Below, piece after piece: positions 15,878 to 25,071 of a stretch of DNA of 61,856 nucleotides; position 1 is the first letter of the stretch, and the number at the start of each line of letters is the position of its first letter. A model generated the notes under the pieces. It saw nothing but the letters and a program-made list of their open reading frames with translations, was not told the origin of the DNA and ran no database searches. The position numbers and the translations under genes are program-made. The DNA comes from Granulicella sp. (GTDB lineage: Bacteria; Acidobacteriota; Terriglobia; Terriglobales; Acidobacteriaceae). The stretch spans positions 1 through 61,856 of the forward strand of contig JANXYX010000032.1 of assembly GCA_025408425.1 (NCBI GenBank). The letters are read 5' to 3'.

Positions 15878-17013
15878 AATTCGCCAGCCGCCTTGTCAAC
15901 TTTGATGTCGCCCCCGGCGATCCCTACCGGCCAATGGCCACTCCCATCTACCAGACCGCCACGTTTGAGCAGGTACACGCCGACAGCTTCGGCGACTACG
16001 ACTACTCCCGCAGTGGCAACCCCACCCGCAAGGTACTGGAGGACCAGGTCGCCTCACTCGAAAACGGTACCCGCGGCTTCTGCTTCACCAGCGGCATGGC
16101 TGCCATCACTACCGTCACTCATCTGCTAAAGGTAGGCGACGAAATCCTCGCCGACTGGGACCTCTATGGCGGAGCCAGTCGTCTCTTCGCCCGCGTATTG
16201 AACCGCAGCGGCATCACCGTCCGCTACGTCGACGCATCCGATCTTCACAGCGTAGCCGCAAGTATCACTCCAGCCACCCGTCTCATCTATGCGGAGTCCC
16301 CAACCAACCCCCTCCTGCGCGTCCTCGATCTTAAAGGCATCGCAGACATCGCCCACGCCCACTCGGCACTCTTCTGCGTCGACAGCAGCACCATGTCACC
16401 CTATCTGCAGAATCCCCTCGATCTCGGCGCAGACATCGTGCTCCACTCTGCCACCAAGTTCCTCTGCGGCCACAGCGACGTCACCGGTGGAGCCATCGTC
16501 GTCAAAGACCCCGCACTGGCCGACGAGATCTACTTCCTGCAAAACGCTGAAGGCAGTGCACTCGGACCGTTCGACTGCTTCCTCCTCCTTCGCGGTCTCA
16601 AAACCCTGAAGCTTCGCATGGATGCCCAGCAGAGCAATGCCCAGGCCATTGCCAACTTTCTGGCCAGTCACCCCAACGTCCCCTCGGTTCACTACCCCGG
16701 CCTCCCAGACCACCCCGGCTTCGACCTCCAGCAGCGGCAGGCCCGCGGTGGCGGAGCCGTTCTCAGCTTCCGCACTGGCTCGCCCGAGGCCGCAAAGCGC
16801 ATCGCCGAGAAGACGCAGATCTTTCGCATCTCAGTCAGCTTCGGCAGCGTCAACTCCACCATCAGCGTGCCCGTCAAAATGTCCCACGCCAGTATCCCGC
16901 TGGAACTGCGCGACGAAAGAGCACTCCCAGAGGATCTCCTCCGCCTCTCCATCGGAATCGAGGACCTCGGCGACCTCCTCGGTGACCTCGACAAGTGCCT
17001 CAATGAGATCTGA
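15874..17013 (+). CDS. metC: Cystathionine beta-lyase-like enzyme, plant-type sequence
   Basis: A 379-aa PLP enzyme that converts cystathionine to homocysteine, pyruvate and ammonia. Seen: YDYSRSGNPTRKVLE, CFTSGMAAITTVTHL, the PLP-lysine motif HSATKFLCGHSDVTGG, YFLQNAEGSALGPFDCFLLLRGLKT and FGSVNSTISVPVKMSHASIP. The last stretches closely match what I recall of chloroplast cystathionine beta-lyase, more than E. coli MetC. It starts by ATGA overlap with the upstream gene, so the two are translationally coupled. Gamma-lyase side activity is possible. Confidence 0.83.
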   Translation: MKFASRLVNFDVAPGDPYRPMATPIYQTATFEQVHADSFGDYDYSRSGNPTRKVLEDQVASLENGTRGFCFTSGMAAITTVTHLLKVGDEILADWDLYGGASRLFARVLNRSGITVRYVDASDLHSVAASITPATRLIYAESPTNPLLRVLDLKGIADIAHAHSALFCVDSSTMSPYLQNPLDLGADIVLHSATKFLCGHSDVTGGAIVVKDPALADEIYFLQNAEGSALGPFDCFLLLRGLKTLKLRMDAQQSNAQAIANFLASHPNVPSVHYPGLPDHPGFDLQQRQARGGGAVLSFRTGSPEAAKRIAEKTQIFRISVSFGSVNSTISVPVKMSHASIPLELRDERALPEDLLRLSIGIEDLGDLLGDLDKCLNEI

Positions 17014-17218
17014 TCCAGCCAGCCATCTAAAATCTTGTCAAGGGGGCAGCGCTCTTAATATCGCTCCTCTTCGGAGCCTAAATCCTTTGACAGCATATAG
17101 TTGGAAGCGATAAAAAACTTCGAAATAAAGTGCCTGAATGCCCCTGCCGAACCCGTACAATAGAAGTAGGGAAGTAATAGAAGAACAGATGGATCAGGCT
17201 TGAGATAGTTGAAAAAGT

Positions 17219-17242
17219 AGGCCCGGCGTTTCCGCCGGGCCT
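17219..17242 (+). terminator. Rho-independent terminator after the methionine operon
   Basis: A perfect 10-bp GC-rich stem (AGGCCCGGCG / CGCCGGGCCT) with loop TTTC is followed by ATCTCTTTT. It lies 206 bp past the metC-like stop, inside the 584-bp gap before the GH3 gene. That gap otherwise shows only a possible LacI-type half-match (TTAAGCGGTTTT, 17479-17490). Confidence 0.8.
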
Positions 17243-17597
17243 ATCTCTTTTAGAATCTATATTTTGGCTGCAACATGTTTGTTTACAGCATCTTACGGAG
17301 ATCGATTTTCCTATGTTATTGCAAACAGGCATTTTAGCCCAGGGTACCCCCAGGGGGGAGGGGGTCTCCAACGATCTCGTTGCCACACTGACGTGAGCAG
17401 AAAAAGCGGCTAAATCTAGCCTTCGGGCCGCCTCGGCTGCATATTGTTCCGCACCTATGGTAGCGTGGTGACGCTTGGTTAAGCGGTTTTGTAGACACTT
17501 TCCAGCACAATATCCAACCCTTGGTCAACGGTAGCGACAGCGCAGCGCGGCTTGTCTTTGCCACCATGGGCAGTTTGATCACAAAGGGTCAATAAGA

Positions 17598-19814
17598 ATG
17601 AAAAGAACCGGCCGTACCCGCCTCGCGGTCATTGTGTTTGCCGCCTCCTCGCTCGTACCATCGTCCATCTTCGCCCAGCGCGCAAACAAGGCCGACGATC
17701 CGGTCCAGAAACTCCCCTGGATCAAGGACAAGAGCCTGTCCCCCGATGAACGGGCCGATCTGGTCATCAAAGAGATGACACTGGACGAGAAGATAGATCT
17801 CATCCACGGCGAAGGTATGCCAGGCTGGGGGAAACCCCGTCCCAACGCCTATCTGGGCAATGGCGGCGCCGGCTTTGTGCTCGGCATAGCCCGGCTCGGC
17901 ATTCCTATGATCCAGATGAGCGATGCCGCCTATGGCGTCCGCAGCAGTGCCGAAAACGGTCGCTACTCGACCGCGCTTCCATCCAACCTGGCCTCAGCCG
18001 CCAGTTGGGACACTCAGGCCGCCTGCGACTACGGTGCGCTCATTGGTCGCGAACTACGTGCCCAGGGTTACAACATGACACTCGGTGGTGGCGTTAATAT
18101 CACCCGTGAGCCCCGCAACGGAAGAACATTTGAGTATCTGGGCGAAGACCCGGTCCTCGCCGGAACGCTCGTCGGCAATCGCATCAAATGTGAGCAGGCC
18201 CAGCATGTCATCGGAGACATCAAGCACTACGCCGTCAACGATCAGGAGAGCGGCCGCAACGAAGTGGACTCCATCATCGACAAGCGGTCATTGCGAGAGA
18301 CCGACCTGTTCGCCTTCCAGATCGGCCTGAAGGTCGGTGACCCCGCAGCCGTGATGTGTTCCTATAACGCCATCAACGGTGACTTCGCCTGCGAGAACAA
18401 GTACCTGCTCACCGACGTGCTCAAGAAGGATTGGAACTTCAAAGGCTTCGTTCTATCCGACTGGGGCGGAACTCACAGCACCATCAAGGCCTCCGCCGCC
18501 GGGCTCGACAACGAGGAGCCTCTCGATGATTTCTTCGGGGCCAAATTCAAAGACGCCGTCCAGGCAGGCAAGATCTCTCAGGCTGAGCTGGACGATCATG
18601 TCCATCGCATTCTGCGTGCCGAGTTTGCCAGCGGAATCGTCGACTTCCCAATGAAGCGCAGCGTCGTAGACGTAGAGGGTGGCTTCGATACCGCCCGCCG
18701 CATCGCCGAACAGAGCACCGTCCTGTTGAAGAACAAGGATGGTCTGCTACCGCTCGATCGTGCCAAACTCCACTCCATCGCGATCATCGGTCACAATGCA
18801 GACACCGGCATGATCTCTGGCGGCGGCTCCGCACAGGTAGACCCTCCCGGCCGCCCCGTCGCAGGATGGCAGGCCCATGTCTGGTTTCCCACCTCACCAT
18901 TGAAGTCCGTCAGAGCTAAAGCGCCCTCTGCGAAAATCTTGTTCGATTTGGGCGCGGACCTCGCCTCTGCGGCCAATATTGCTAAACAGGCCGATGTCGC
19001 CATCGTCTTCGTTCATCAGTGGTCCAGCGAGGGAATGGATCACCCCAATCTCTCTCTGCCACTCAACCAGGATGCTCTGATTCAAGCGGTAGCGGCTGCG
19101 AACCCCCACACAATCGTCGTGCTTGAAACAGGAACCGCAGTGACAATGCCCTGGCTCGACCAGGTAAGTGGCGTTCTAGAAGCTTGGTACGCTGGCAGCA
19201 AAGGTGCGGATGCTGTTGCCAATATTCTCTTTGGCGATGTCAATCCCAGTGCCAAACTCCCCATGACGTTCCCAAGGAGTGAAGCCGATCTGCCTCACCC
19301 GAATCTTGTCGTACCGCCCCCCGGCGCTCAGGGTGCTGCCGCCGTCATGCGCACCGGAGAGGCCAAGCCAACCTTTAGTGTCCACTACGATGAGGGCTTG
19401 AAGGTGGGCTATAAGTGGTACGACGCAGAGAAGAAGCCCGTGCTCTTCCCCTTCGGTTTTGGCCTCTCCTACACCACCTATAGCTACTCCAATCTCAAGG
19501 TGAAGCACGAAAAGATCACGTCCGCCAGCTTTACCGTGAAGAACACCGGCAACCGCGCCGGTGATGAGATCGCGGAAGTCTACGCTGCGCTTCCAGCCAG
19601 CACCGGAGAACCACCAAAGCGTCTCGTAGGCTGGAGCAAAGTCCACCTCAACCCCGGAGAAACCAGCAATGTCACCGTCTCCATCGATCCCGATTATCTA
19701 TCCATCTTCGACGACGCTCACGATGCATGGAAGCTGGTTCCCGGAACCTACACACTGATGGTCGGTGGTTCATCGCAAAACCTTCCGCTCACTCAGAAGA
19801 TTGAAATCAAATAG
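17598..19814 (+). CDS. Secreted GH3 beta-glucosidase-type glycoside hydrolase
   Basis: A 738-aa protein with a signal peptide (cleavage after IFAQ, residue 27). The GH3 N-terminal barrel carries KHYAVNDQESGRNEVDS and the nucleophile Asp in GFVLSDWGGTHS. The (alpha/beta)6 domain carries STVLLKNKDGLLPL, and a C-terminal fibronectin-III-like domain runs from TYSYSNLKVKHEK to VSIDPDYLSIFDD. It probably acts in the periplasm on beta-linked oligosaccharides. The end overlaps the convergent pabBC gene by 8 bp. Substrate specificity (glucoside or xyloside) cannot be read from sequence alone. Confidence 0.92.
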   Translation: MKRTGRTRLAVIVFAASSLVPSSIFAQRANKADDPVQKLPWIKDKSLSPDERADLVIKEMTLDEKIDLIHGEGMPGWGKPRPNAYLGNGGAGFVLGIARLGIPMIQMSDAAYGVRSSAENGRYSTALPSNLASAASWDTQAACDYGALIGRELRAQGYNMTLGGGVNITREPRNGRTFEYLGEDPVLAGTLVGNRIKCEQAQHVIGDIKHYAVNDQESGRNEVDSIIDKRSLRETDLFAFQIGLKVGDPAAVMCSYNAINGDFACENKYLLTDVLKKDWNFKGFVLSDWGGTHSTIKASAAGLDNEEPLDDFFGAKFKDAVQAGKISQAELDDHVHRILRAEFASGIVDFPMKRSVVDVEGGFDTARRIAEQSTVLLKNKDGLLPLDRAKLHSIAIIGHNADTGMISGGGSAQVDPPGRPVAGWQAHVWFPTSPLKSVRAKAPSAKILFDLGADLASAANIAKQADVAIVFVHQWSSEGMDHPNLSLPLNQDALIQAVAAANPHTIVVLETGTAVTMPWLDQVSGVLEAWYAGSKGADAVANILFGDVNPSAKLPMTFPRSEADLPHPNLVVPPPGAQGAAAVMRTGEAKPTFSVHYDEGLKVGYKWYDAEKKPVLFPFGFGLSYTTYSYSNLKVKHEKITSASFTVKNTGNRAGDEIAEVYAALPASTGEPPKRLVGWSKVHLNPGETSNVTVSIDPDYLSIFDDAHDAWKLVPGTYTLMVGGSSQNLPLTQKIEIK

Positions 19815-21681
19815 CCTTCACAACGGTCTGCATGAGATCCAGATGCTGGACCTCATGCAGACCGCGAACAGAGTTGCAAAGAAGAACCGCATCCGCGGCT
19901 TCAAGGTCCTGCAGTGTAAGGATTCGTTCTTCAACGTTGTCGAGAGTCTCCAGAAGGTGCCTGCGGTAAACGCCGGGTAGAACGCCACTCGCCAGCGGTG
20001 GCGTCAAAAGCTTCTCTCCCATCCGCACGAAGACATTACTGATCGCACCTTCCGTTATTTCACCGCGTTCATTCGTGAAGATCACTTCATCGAAGCCATC
20101 CGCGACTGCCTGCGCATACTCCAGTTCATACAATTCACGACGCGTCGTCTTATGCCGCAGGTAGACGTCCCGCGAAGACGTCCGTTCGCTGCTCATCCGA
20201 ACGCGGCCAAAACCCTGTGACTCCCCCAGCCGTGAGCTACTGACCGCCACCTCACCAGACGCATCCACCGTCAGCCTTACCCGGTATCGAACGCCAGGTT
20301 CGAACAGCTTCGCCACTGCACCCAGCCTCGCAGTAATGACGGCCCGATCGAACTCAAAATTGAAGTACGACGCGGAAGATGCCAGCCGTTCCAGGTGCAT
20401 CGACAAGAGATAGAACTCCTTGTCCCAAAGCAAAGTTTCAAGCAACTGGAAGTCATAGTGCTCTCGACTCAGGAAGGCGGCCTTCAGCAAACACTCCTTA
20501 TACTCCTCCGATGCCTCAGAGTCGGCCACAATGCCACCTCCCACTCCCATCTCTGCCTTGCCATCCTTAAGTACCAGAGTCCGAATCGCAACACTGAAAC
20601 TCGACGAGCCATTCGGAGCCATAAATCCGATGGCTCCCGTGTAGAGTCCGCGCGGCTTCTCTTCCAACTCACGGATGATCTCCATAGTTCGAATCTTAGG
20701 AGCGCCGGTAATCGAGCCACTTGGAAATATTCTCTTGAAGATTTCGTAGTAGGTCAGGCCTGCCAGCAACTCCCCTGAGATCGTCGACGTCATCTGGAGC
20801 AACGTTTCATAGCGTTCGATAGAAAAAAGATCCTCTACCGTCACACTCCCCATCTTGCAGATTCGGCCCAGGTCGTTGCGTAGTAGATCCACGATCATGA
20901 TATGTTCGCTGCAGTTCTTCTCATCGCTTTGCAGTCGAAGCGCAGCCAGCGTGTCTTCCTCTGAGTCCATGCCGCGCGGCGTAGTACCTTTCATCGGACG
21001 AGTGACAATCTTTCCTGAAGACGTCTTGAAAAATAGTTCTGGAGACAGTGAAAGCACGTAATGATCCGCTGTGTTGATGAAAGCTCCGTAGGAGACTGGC
21101 TGCCGCCGCGATAACATTTCGTATGTAATATCCGGCGCGACAGGAATGCGCAGTGACACACTGTTGGTGAAGTTTACTTGGTATGTATCCCCCGCCGCGA
21201 TGAACTCTTTGATCTGATCGATTCTCTTGCGATAGTCATCTGCAGTGATACGTAGCGAGACCTTTTCGGTAATGCGGGGCGGCACTTCGCCCGTTCCAGC
21301 ATCAACCCGTTTTGCTGGAGCATCACCTTCAAAGCCGCCTTTGGCATGATCAAAGACAAAAGGTCTTTCATAAACGCCAAACCACGCGAGAGGAAGCTCT
21401 CCTGAGTCAGCAACAGCGTCATCGAAACGCTCAAAATGATAGCCACATTCGTAGCTCAAGTAACCGGCTACGTAGAGGCCGTTATCTAAAGCTTCTTCAA
21501 TCTGCGCAAATACACTTGGCAAATTATCAAGGGTGATCGCGCAGATTATTTTGAGTGGTTGTATGAAGAGGTAGCTGGTTTGATTGGAGGCGTCAAAGCG
21601 AGCGGTTTGTAGCAGCAGGGAGTCTGGATTATCCGCAATAACCGAGTAAACGTACTTCGGAATCTGAGTCCACTGAGCCAC
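19807..21681 (-). CDS. pabBC: PabB-PabC fusion: aminodeoxychorismate synthase / lyase
   Basis: A 624-aa bifunctional folate-pathway enzyme. Residues about 1-365 are chorismate-binding PabB, with RPMKGTTPRG (the PabB catalytic lysine motif), IMIVDLLRNDLGRI and GSITGAPKIRTMEI. Residues about 375-624 are the PLP-dependent PabC type, with EVIFTNERGEITEGAISNVFV. Together they convert chorismate and glutamine-derived ammonia to p-aminobenzoate. The glutaminase PabA is not in the window. The gene lies 215 bp downstream of tauE on the same strand but is probably a separate unit. Confidence 0.93.
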   Translation of the reverse strand: MAQWTQIPKYVYSVIADNPDSLLLQTARFDASNQTSYLFIQPLKIICAITLDNLPSVFAQIEEALDNGLYVAGYLSYECGYHFERFDDAVADSGELPLAWFGVYERPFVFDHAKGGFEGDAPAKRVDAGTGEVPPRITEKVSLRITADDYRKRIDQIKEFIAAGDTYQVNFTNSVSLRIPVAPDITYEMLSRRQPVSYGAFINTADHYVLSLSPELFFKTSSGKIVTRPMKGTTPRGMDSEEDTLAALRLQSDEKNCSEHIMIVDLLRNDLGRICKMGSVTVEDLFSIERYETLLQMTSTISGELLAGLTYYEIFKRIFPSGSITGAPKIRTMEIIRELEEKPRGLYTGAIGFMAPNGSSSFSVAIRTLVLKDGKAEMGVGGGIVADSEASEEYKECLLKAAFLSREHYDFQLLETLLWDKEFYLLSMHLERLASSASYFNFEFDRAVITARLGAVAKLFEPGVRYRVRLTVDASGEVAVSSSRLGESQGFGRVRMSSERTSSRDVYLRHKTTRRELYELEYAQAVADGFDEVIFTNERGEITEGAISNVFVRMGEKLLTPPLASGVLPGVYRRHLLETLDNVEERILTLQDLEAADAVLLCNSVRGLHEVQHLDLMQTVVKAI

Positions 21682-21895
21682 ACCGTCTCCAATGCGATGG
21701 TTGAAGATTACTAGGTCGCGATTCTATTTCAACGACGCACGGCACACTAAATTCTCGTCAAAGGATGCTTCTCAAAAAGCTCGACGTGCTCATCTCTTCC
21801 TGCAAAAGTATAGAGCATGGCTCATACAGAAATCTCGGCGCGGTCGCATTCGAGAATATTCTTGTCAGAATATAGCCGGACGTCAAGACCTAGGT

Positions 21896-22660
21896 TCACT
21901 TTGTAGCAGCTTGGTAGCAAAACTGGAGCCCGATGAAGAGCAGCCACAGGGAAAGCGCAAATCGCAGATTACGATTAGGAATTTTAGGAGCAGCACCGCT
22001 TCCCACCAGCCCACCTATTACGCCACCCGCTGCAAGTTTTGCAAGCAGAAGTCCGTTGTAGCTTCCACCAATCAAATGAACTCCAGTTCCAACCATGGCG
22101 ATAGCCAGTCCGAACGACAGATCTGTTCCCACGACCTGAGCGGTTGTAAGGGAAGTCAGGCTAAGCAGCGCGACCGTGCCCAGTGCTCCGGCACCCGAAG
22201 AAGAGAACCCGACTTCCGCACCAATCGGTAGCATGATCGCCGCGATCCACTTTGGGCGCTCGGTGGTCGGGCGGGCTATTCCCGCAGGCCGGAAGTGTCG
22301 GAACAGATGCCAGGCCGATGTGAAGATAATGATGGCTCCAAGTACGAAGTAAAGTGCGGCCTTGGGTCCATGTGATGCTACGTGTTTGAAGAGAAAAGAA
22401 CCAAAAATGACCCCAGGAAGACCGCCCAGTAGCATGATTCCTAGAACGCGATAGTTTACCTGCTTGCGAATGACCTGAAAGGGAACCACAATCAGCTTCA
22501 CAATGGCTGAGTAGGCCAGTGCGGTGCTCACCGCAATTTCCACCGGCACCTTTAAAAAAAGGATCAACAACGGCGCAGTGATAACACCCGCACCCACACC
22601 TGTCAGAGCAATAACAATTGCGATGCAAAAACCAATTCCAAATTCCATTGTGAGGCACAC
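21896..22660 (-). CDS. TauE/SafE family membrane transporter
   Basis: A 254-aa integral membrane protein with about seven to eight hydrophobic segments and the repeated family pattern (GFCIAIVIALTGVGAGVITAPLLILF; GAEVGFSSSGAGALGTVALLSLT). It is the last gene of cysD-cysN-cysH-tauE, 45 bp after cysH. Family members move sulfite, sulfoacetate or related anions. In this operon sulfate uptake or sulfite export is likely, since no other sulfate transporter lies nearby. The direction of transport cannot be decided from sequence. Confidence 0.85.
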   Translation of the reverse strand: MCLTMEFGIGFCIAIVIALTGVGAGVITAPLLILFLKVPVEIAVSTALAYSAIVKLIVVPFQVIRKQVNYRVLGIMLLGGLPGVIFGSFLFKHVASHGPKAALYFVLGAIIIFTSAWHLFRHFRPAGIARPTTERPKWIAAIMLPIGAEVGFSSSGAGALGTVALLSLTSLTTAQVVGTDLSFGLAIAMVGTGVHLIGGSYNGLLLAKLAAGGVIGGLVGSGAAPKIPNRNLRFALSLWLLFIGLQFCYQAATK

Positions 22661-22705
22661 TTTCCAGAAACTTCAGTCTCGGTACTTCAGCCAGGTTTAT
22701 GTGGG

Positions 22706-23404
22706 TTAGGACGGTTGCAGGTGAATACCACATTCCTGCTTTTGTCCCCCCCACCGGCCCGAACGCGGGTCCTTGGGATCGAGGGGAAGGCTGGTACATG
22801 GCTCGCATCCAATACTGGAGTAGCCCTTGTCATAGAGCGCGAGTAGCGGTATGTCATGCTCCTTCGCATACTTCCAAACATCTTTCGCCGTCCACTCGGT
22901 AAGCGGACTGACCTTGCGAATCTGTTTTCCGCTGGGCAGTGAAAATGGCTCTGTCACCTGCAATGATGTGCGGCTCTTTGCCTGCTCGCGGCGTAGCCCG
23001 GTAAACCACAGTTGATAGTCCTCGAGTGCCGAAAACAGTGGCTTCACCTTGCGTATTCCACAGCAGCGGCTCGGGTCAGTTTGGTTGAGGATGCCGAATT
23101 GTGACTCCTGCTCCGCGACAGTAATTTCAGGCAGAAGATTGATGAGATTCAGTCCCCACGCTGCGGCCATCTTGTCCCGATACTCATAGACCTCGGCAAA
23201 GTGGTAGCCGGTTTCTAGAAATATGACTGGAACATCAGGCACAATCTGCCGAACCATATGCAGCACAATGACATCCTCAGCTTGGAAGCTGCTGGTGACG
23301 CACAGGTCATCCTTGTGCGCATCTAACTCCTTCGCAATCAGCAGGCGAGCGCCACGAAATTTCTCGTCCGTTGAGGTCAATAAGGTGTTGGATTCAGTGG
23401 TCAT
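22706..23404 (-). CDS. cysH: APS reductase (assimilatory, [4Fe-4S] type)
   Basis: A 232-aa cytosolic reductase. Cluster cysteines are visible as CC in RCCGIRKVKPL and as C-x-x-C in SSIGCEPCTSL. The catalytic cysteine is in the C-terminal KQECGIHLQ tail. The four cluster cysteines identify an adenylylsulfate (APS) reductase, not a PAPS-specific one. The ATG overlaps the cysN TAA by one base (TAATG). The enzyme makes sulfite from APS produced by CysDN. No sulfite reductase lies in the window. Confidence 0.92.
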   Translation of the reverse strand: MTTESNTLLTSTDEKFRGARLLIAKELDAHKDDLCVTSSFQAEDVIVLHMVRQIVPDVPVIFLETGYHFAEVYEYRDKMAAAWGLNLINLLPEITVAEQESQFGILNQTDPSRCCGIRKVKPLFSALEDYQLWFTGLRREQAKSRTSLQVTEPFSLPSGKQIRKVSPLTEWTAKDVWKYAKEHDIPLLALYDKGYSSIGCEPCTSLPLDPKDPRSGRWGGQKQECGIHLQPS

Positions 23405-25071
23405 TAGTGGCTCTCCTCGTGTGCTGGTAGAACGCCTTCATTCCGCAAATCTTCAATAAATTTTGTCAACCTATCGGTATCGTTCGAGTCATCAACGCTG
23501 TCGAACGCCTTCACCGTAACAGCAGAGCCAGGCGAAGACTTCAACGCGGCATCAACCCGCTCTGTGGCAATGTCTTCCAGAATGACTATTGCCCCGATAC
23601 TTAGTAGTGCCCGCCATAAGTGCTCGGACGGCACTCGGGTTCGCACCACGGCGCAAGCATCAGCGAGAAGTTGCTGTTCCACTAGGTCTGCTAGCGTCGA
23701 GTCGGGAATACTTAGAAGCGCGGCTTTGTGCTTTGGCGTCCCCGATGTAGCTCCAGCCTCAATGCCTCGCCGAATCATGCCGGCAGCTACGGTTGCATTC
23801 GACTTCACATCGATAAGGATGAAGTTGCCGCTAGCCCGATTCTGTTCGTACGGATCAAAGTAGAGAGCGCGCACGGTATCAATCTCGACGACGCCTATAT
23901 CATTCATGCCCAGCGAGTTGACGGCTTCTTGCTGTAGCGTCAGGATGTTTGTTCTGTGTAACACCCGGGTCACACGAGCGCTCAGAGTCTGTGTCCCATG
24001 CTTTAGTAGGTAGGGCCGATGAGTCTCCAGCCGATGCCCGTCGAACCACACCAGCGAGGCTTCAATCGATGTTGCGTGTTGCGGAGGACGCGCCACATCC
24101 GCGATGACATCACCACGGCTGATATCCAGCTCATCTTCCAGCGTAAGCGCGATGGACTGCGGCGCGCTGGCCTCTTCAAGGTCACCATCAAAAGTCGTGA
24201 TCGAAGCGATCCGGCTGGTTCGTCCGGAGGGAAGCGCGACGATCGTATCGCCCTTGCGAACAGTACCCGAAGCAATCTGCCCTGCGAAACCGCGATAGTA
24301 CTGATCCGGTCGAATGACACGTTGTACCGGGAGGCGGAAGCCTAGGTCCTTCTCTTCCGTCCAGGCCGGAACTTCTTCGAGATGCTCCAGCAGGGTAGGG
24401 CCGGAGTACCAGGGCATGCGCTCACTCGGCTCGACGACATTGTCCCCATCCAGGGCGGATACGGGAATGGTGACCAGGCTTGCCTTCCCAAAGCTGGCAA
24501 CTAGTTCACGAAAGTCCTTCTCAATTGCCTGATAAACATCCTGTGAGAAATCCACCAGATCCATCTTGTTGATAGCTGCAACCAGATGGCGGATGCCAAG
24601 CAGGGAAGCGATATACGCATGACGACGAGACTGCGTCAAAATCCCCTTACGTGCATCGATCAGGATAATGGCAAGATCCGCCGTCGAAGCCCCAGTAGCC
24701 ATGTTGCGTGTGTACTGCTCGTGTCCCGGCGTATCCGCAATAATAAACTTGCGCCGCTGAGTCGAGAAGTAACGATATGCAACGTCGATCGTGATGCCTT
24801 GTTCCCGCTCCGCACGCAGCCCATCCGTCAATTGTGCGAAGTCAATGGTCGGCTGCTTCTGGCCTACCTGCGTCCCTGTGACAGAGCGGATCTGGTCTTC
24901 GTACACATTGCGGGAGTCGTAGAGAAGCCGCCCAATCAAAGTGGATTTTCCATCATCCACGCTGCCGGCAGTGCTGAAGCGTAGCAGATCCTTCTTCTGC
25001 TCGGTAGCCAAAAACTCTTCGATCAGAAAATCACTCGCTTCGACTTGCAAGATTTCACCTGTGCTCGTCAT
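23404..25071 (-). CDS. cysN: Sulfate adenylyltransferase GTPase subunit with unusual C-terminal extension
   Basis: A 555-aa protein. The GTPase motifs are GSVDDGKSTLIG, DTPGHEQYTRNMATG and NKMDLVDF. Translation-factor-like beta barrels continue to about residue 435 (NFILIDVKSNATVAAGMIRRG). CysN alone is near 475 aa and CysNC fusions near 630. Here about 115 extra residues follow, without the APS-kinase P-loop. The piece DSTLADLVEQQLLADACAVV may be a shrunken kinase remnant (inference). With CysD it makes APS from sulfate and ATP. The ATG directly abuts the cysD stop. Confidence 0.92.
   Translation of the reverse strand: MTSTGEILQVEASDFLIEEFLATEQKKDLLRFSTAGSVDDGKSTLIGRLLYDSRNVYEDQIRSVTGTQVGQKQPTIDFAQLTDGLRAEREQGITIDVAYRYFSTQRRKFIIADTPGHEQYTRNMATGASTADLAIILIDARKGILTQSRRHAYIASLLGIRHLVAAINKMDLVDFSQDVYQAIEKDFRELVASFGKASLVTIPVSALDGDNVVEPSERMPWYSGPTLLEHLEEVPAWTEEKDLGFRLPVQRVIRPDQYYRGFAGQIASGTVRKGDTIVALPSGRTSRIASITTFDGDLEEASAPQSIALTLEDELDISRGDVIADVARPPQHATSIEASLVWFDGHRLETHRPYLLKHGTQTLSARVTRVLHRTNILTLQQEAVNSLGMNDIGVVEIDTVRALYFDPYEQNRASGNFILIDVKSNATVAAGMIRRGIEAGATSGTPKHKAALLSIPDSTLADLVEQQLLADACAVVRTRVPSEHLWRALLSIGAIVILEDIATERVDAALKSSPGSAVTVKAFDSVDDSNDTDRLTKFIEDLRNEGVLPAHEESH

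Noticed and set aside
17472..17490. LacI-type operator before the GH3 gene at 17598
   Set aside because: TTAAGCGGTTTT is only a partial match and the overlapping CGCTT-GGTT-AAGCG repeat is short; too weak to list as a site.
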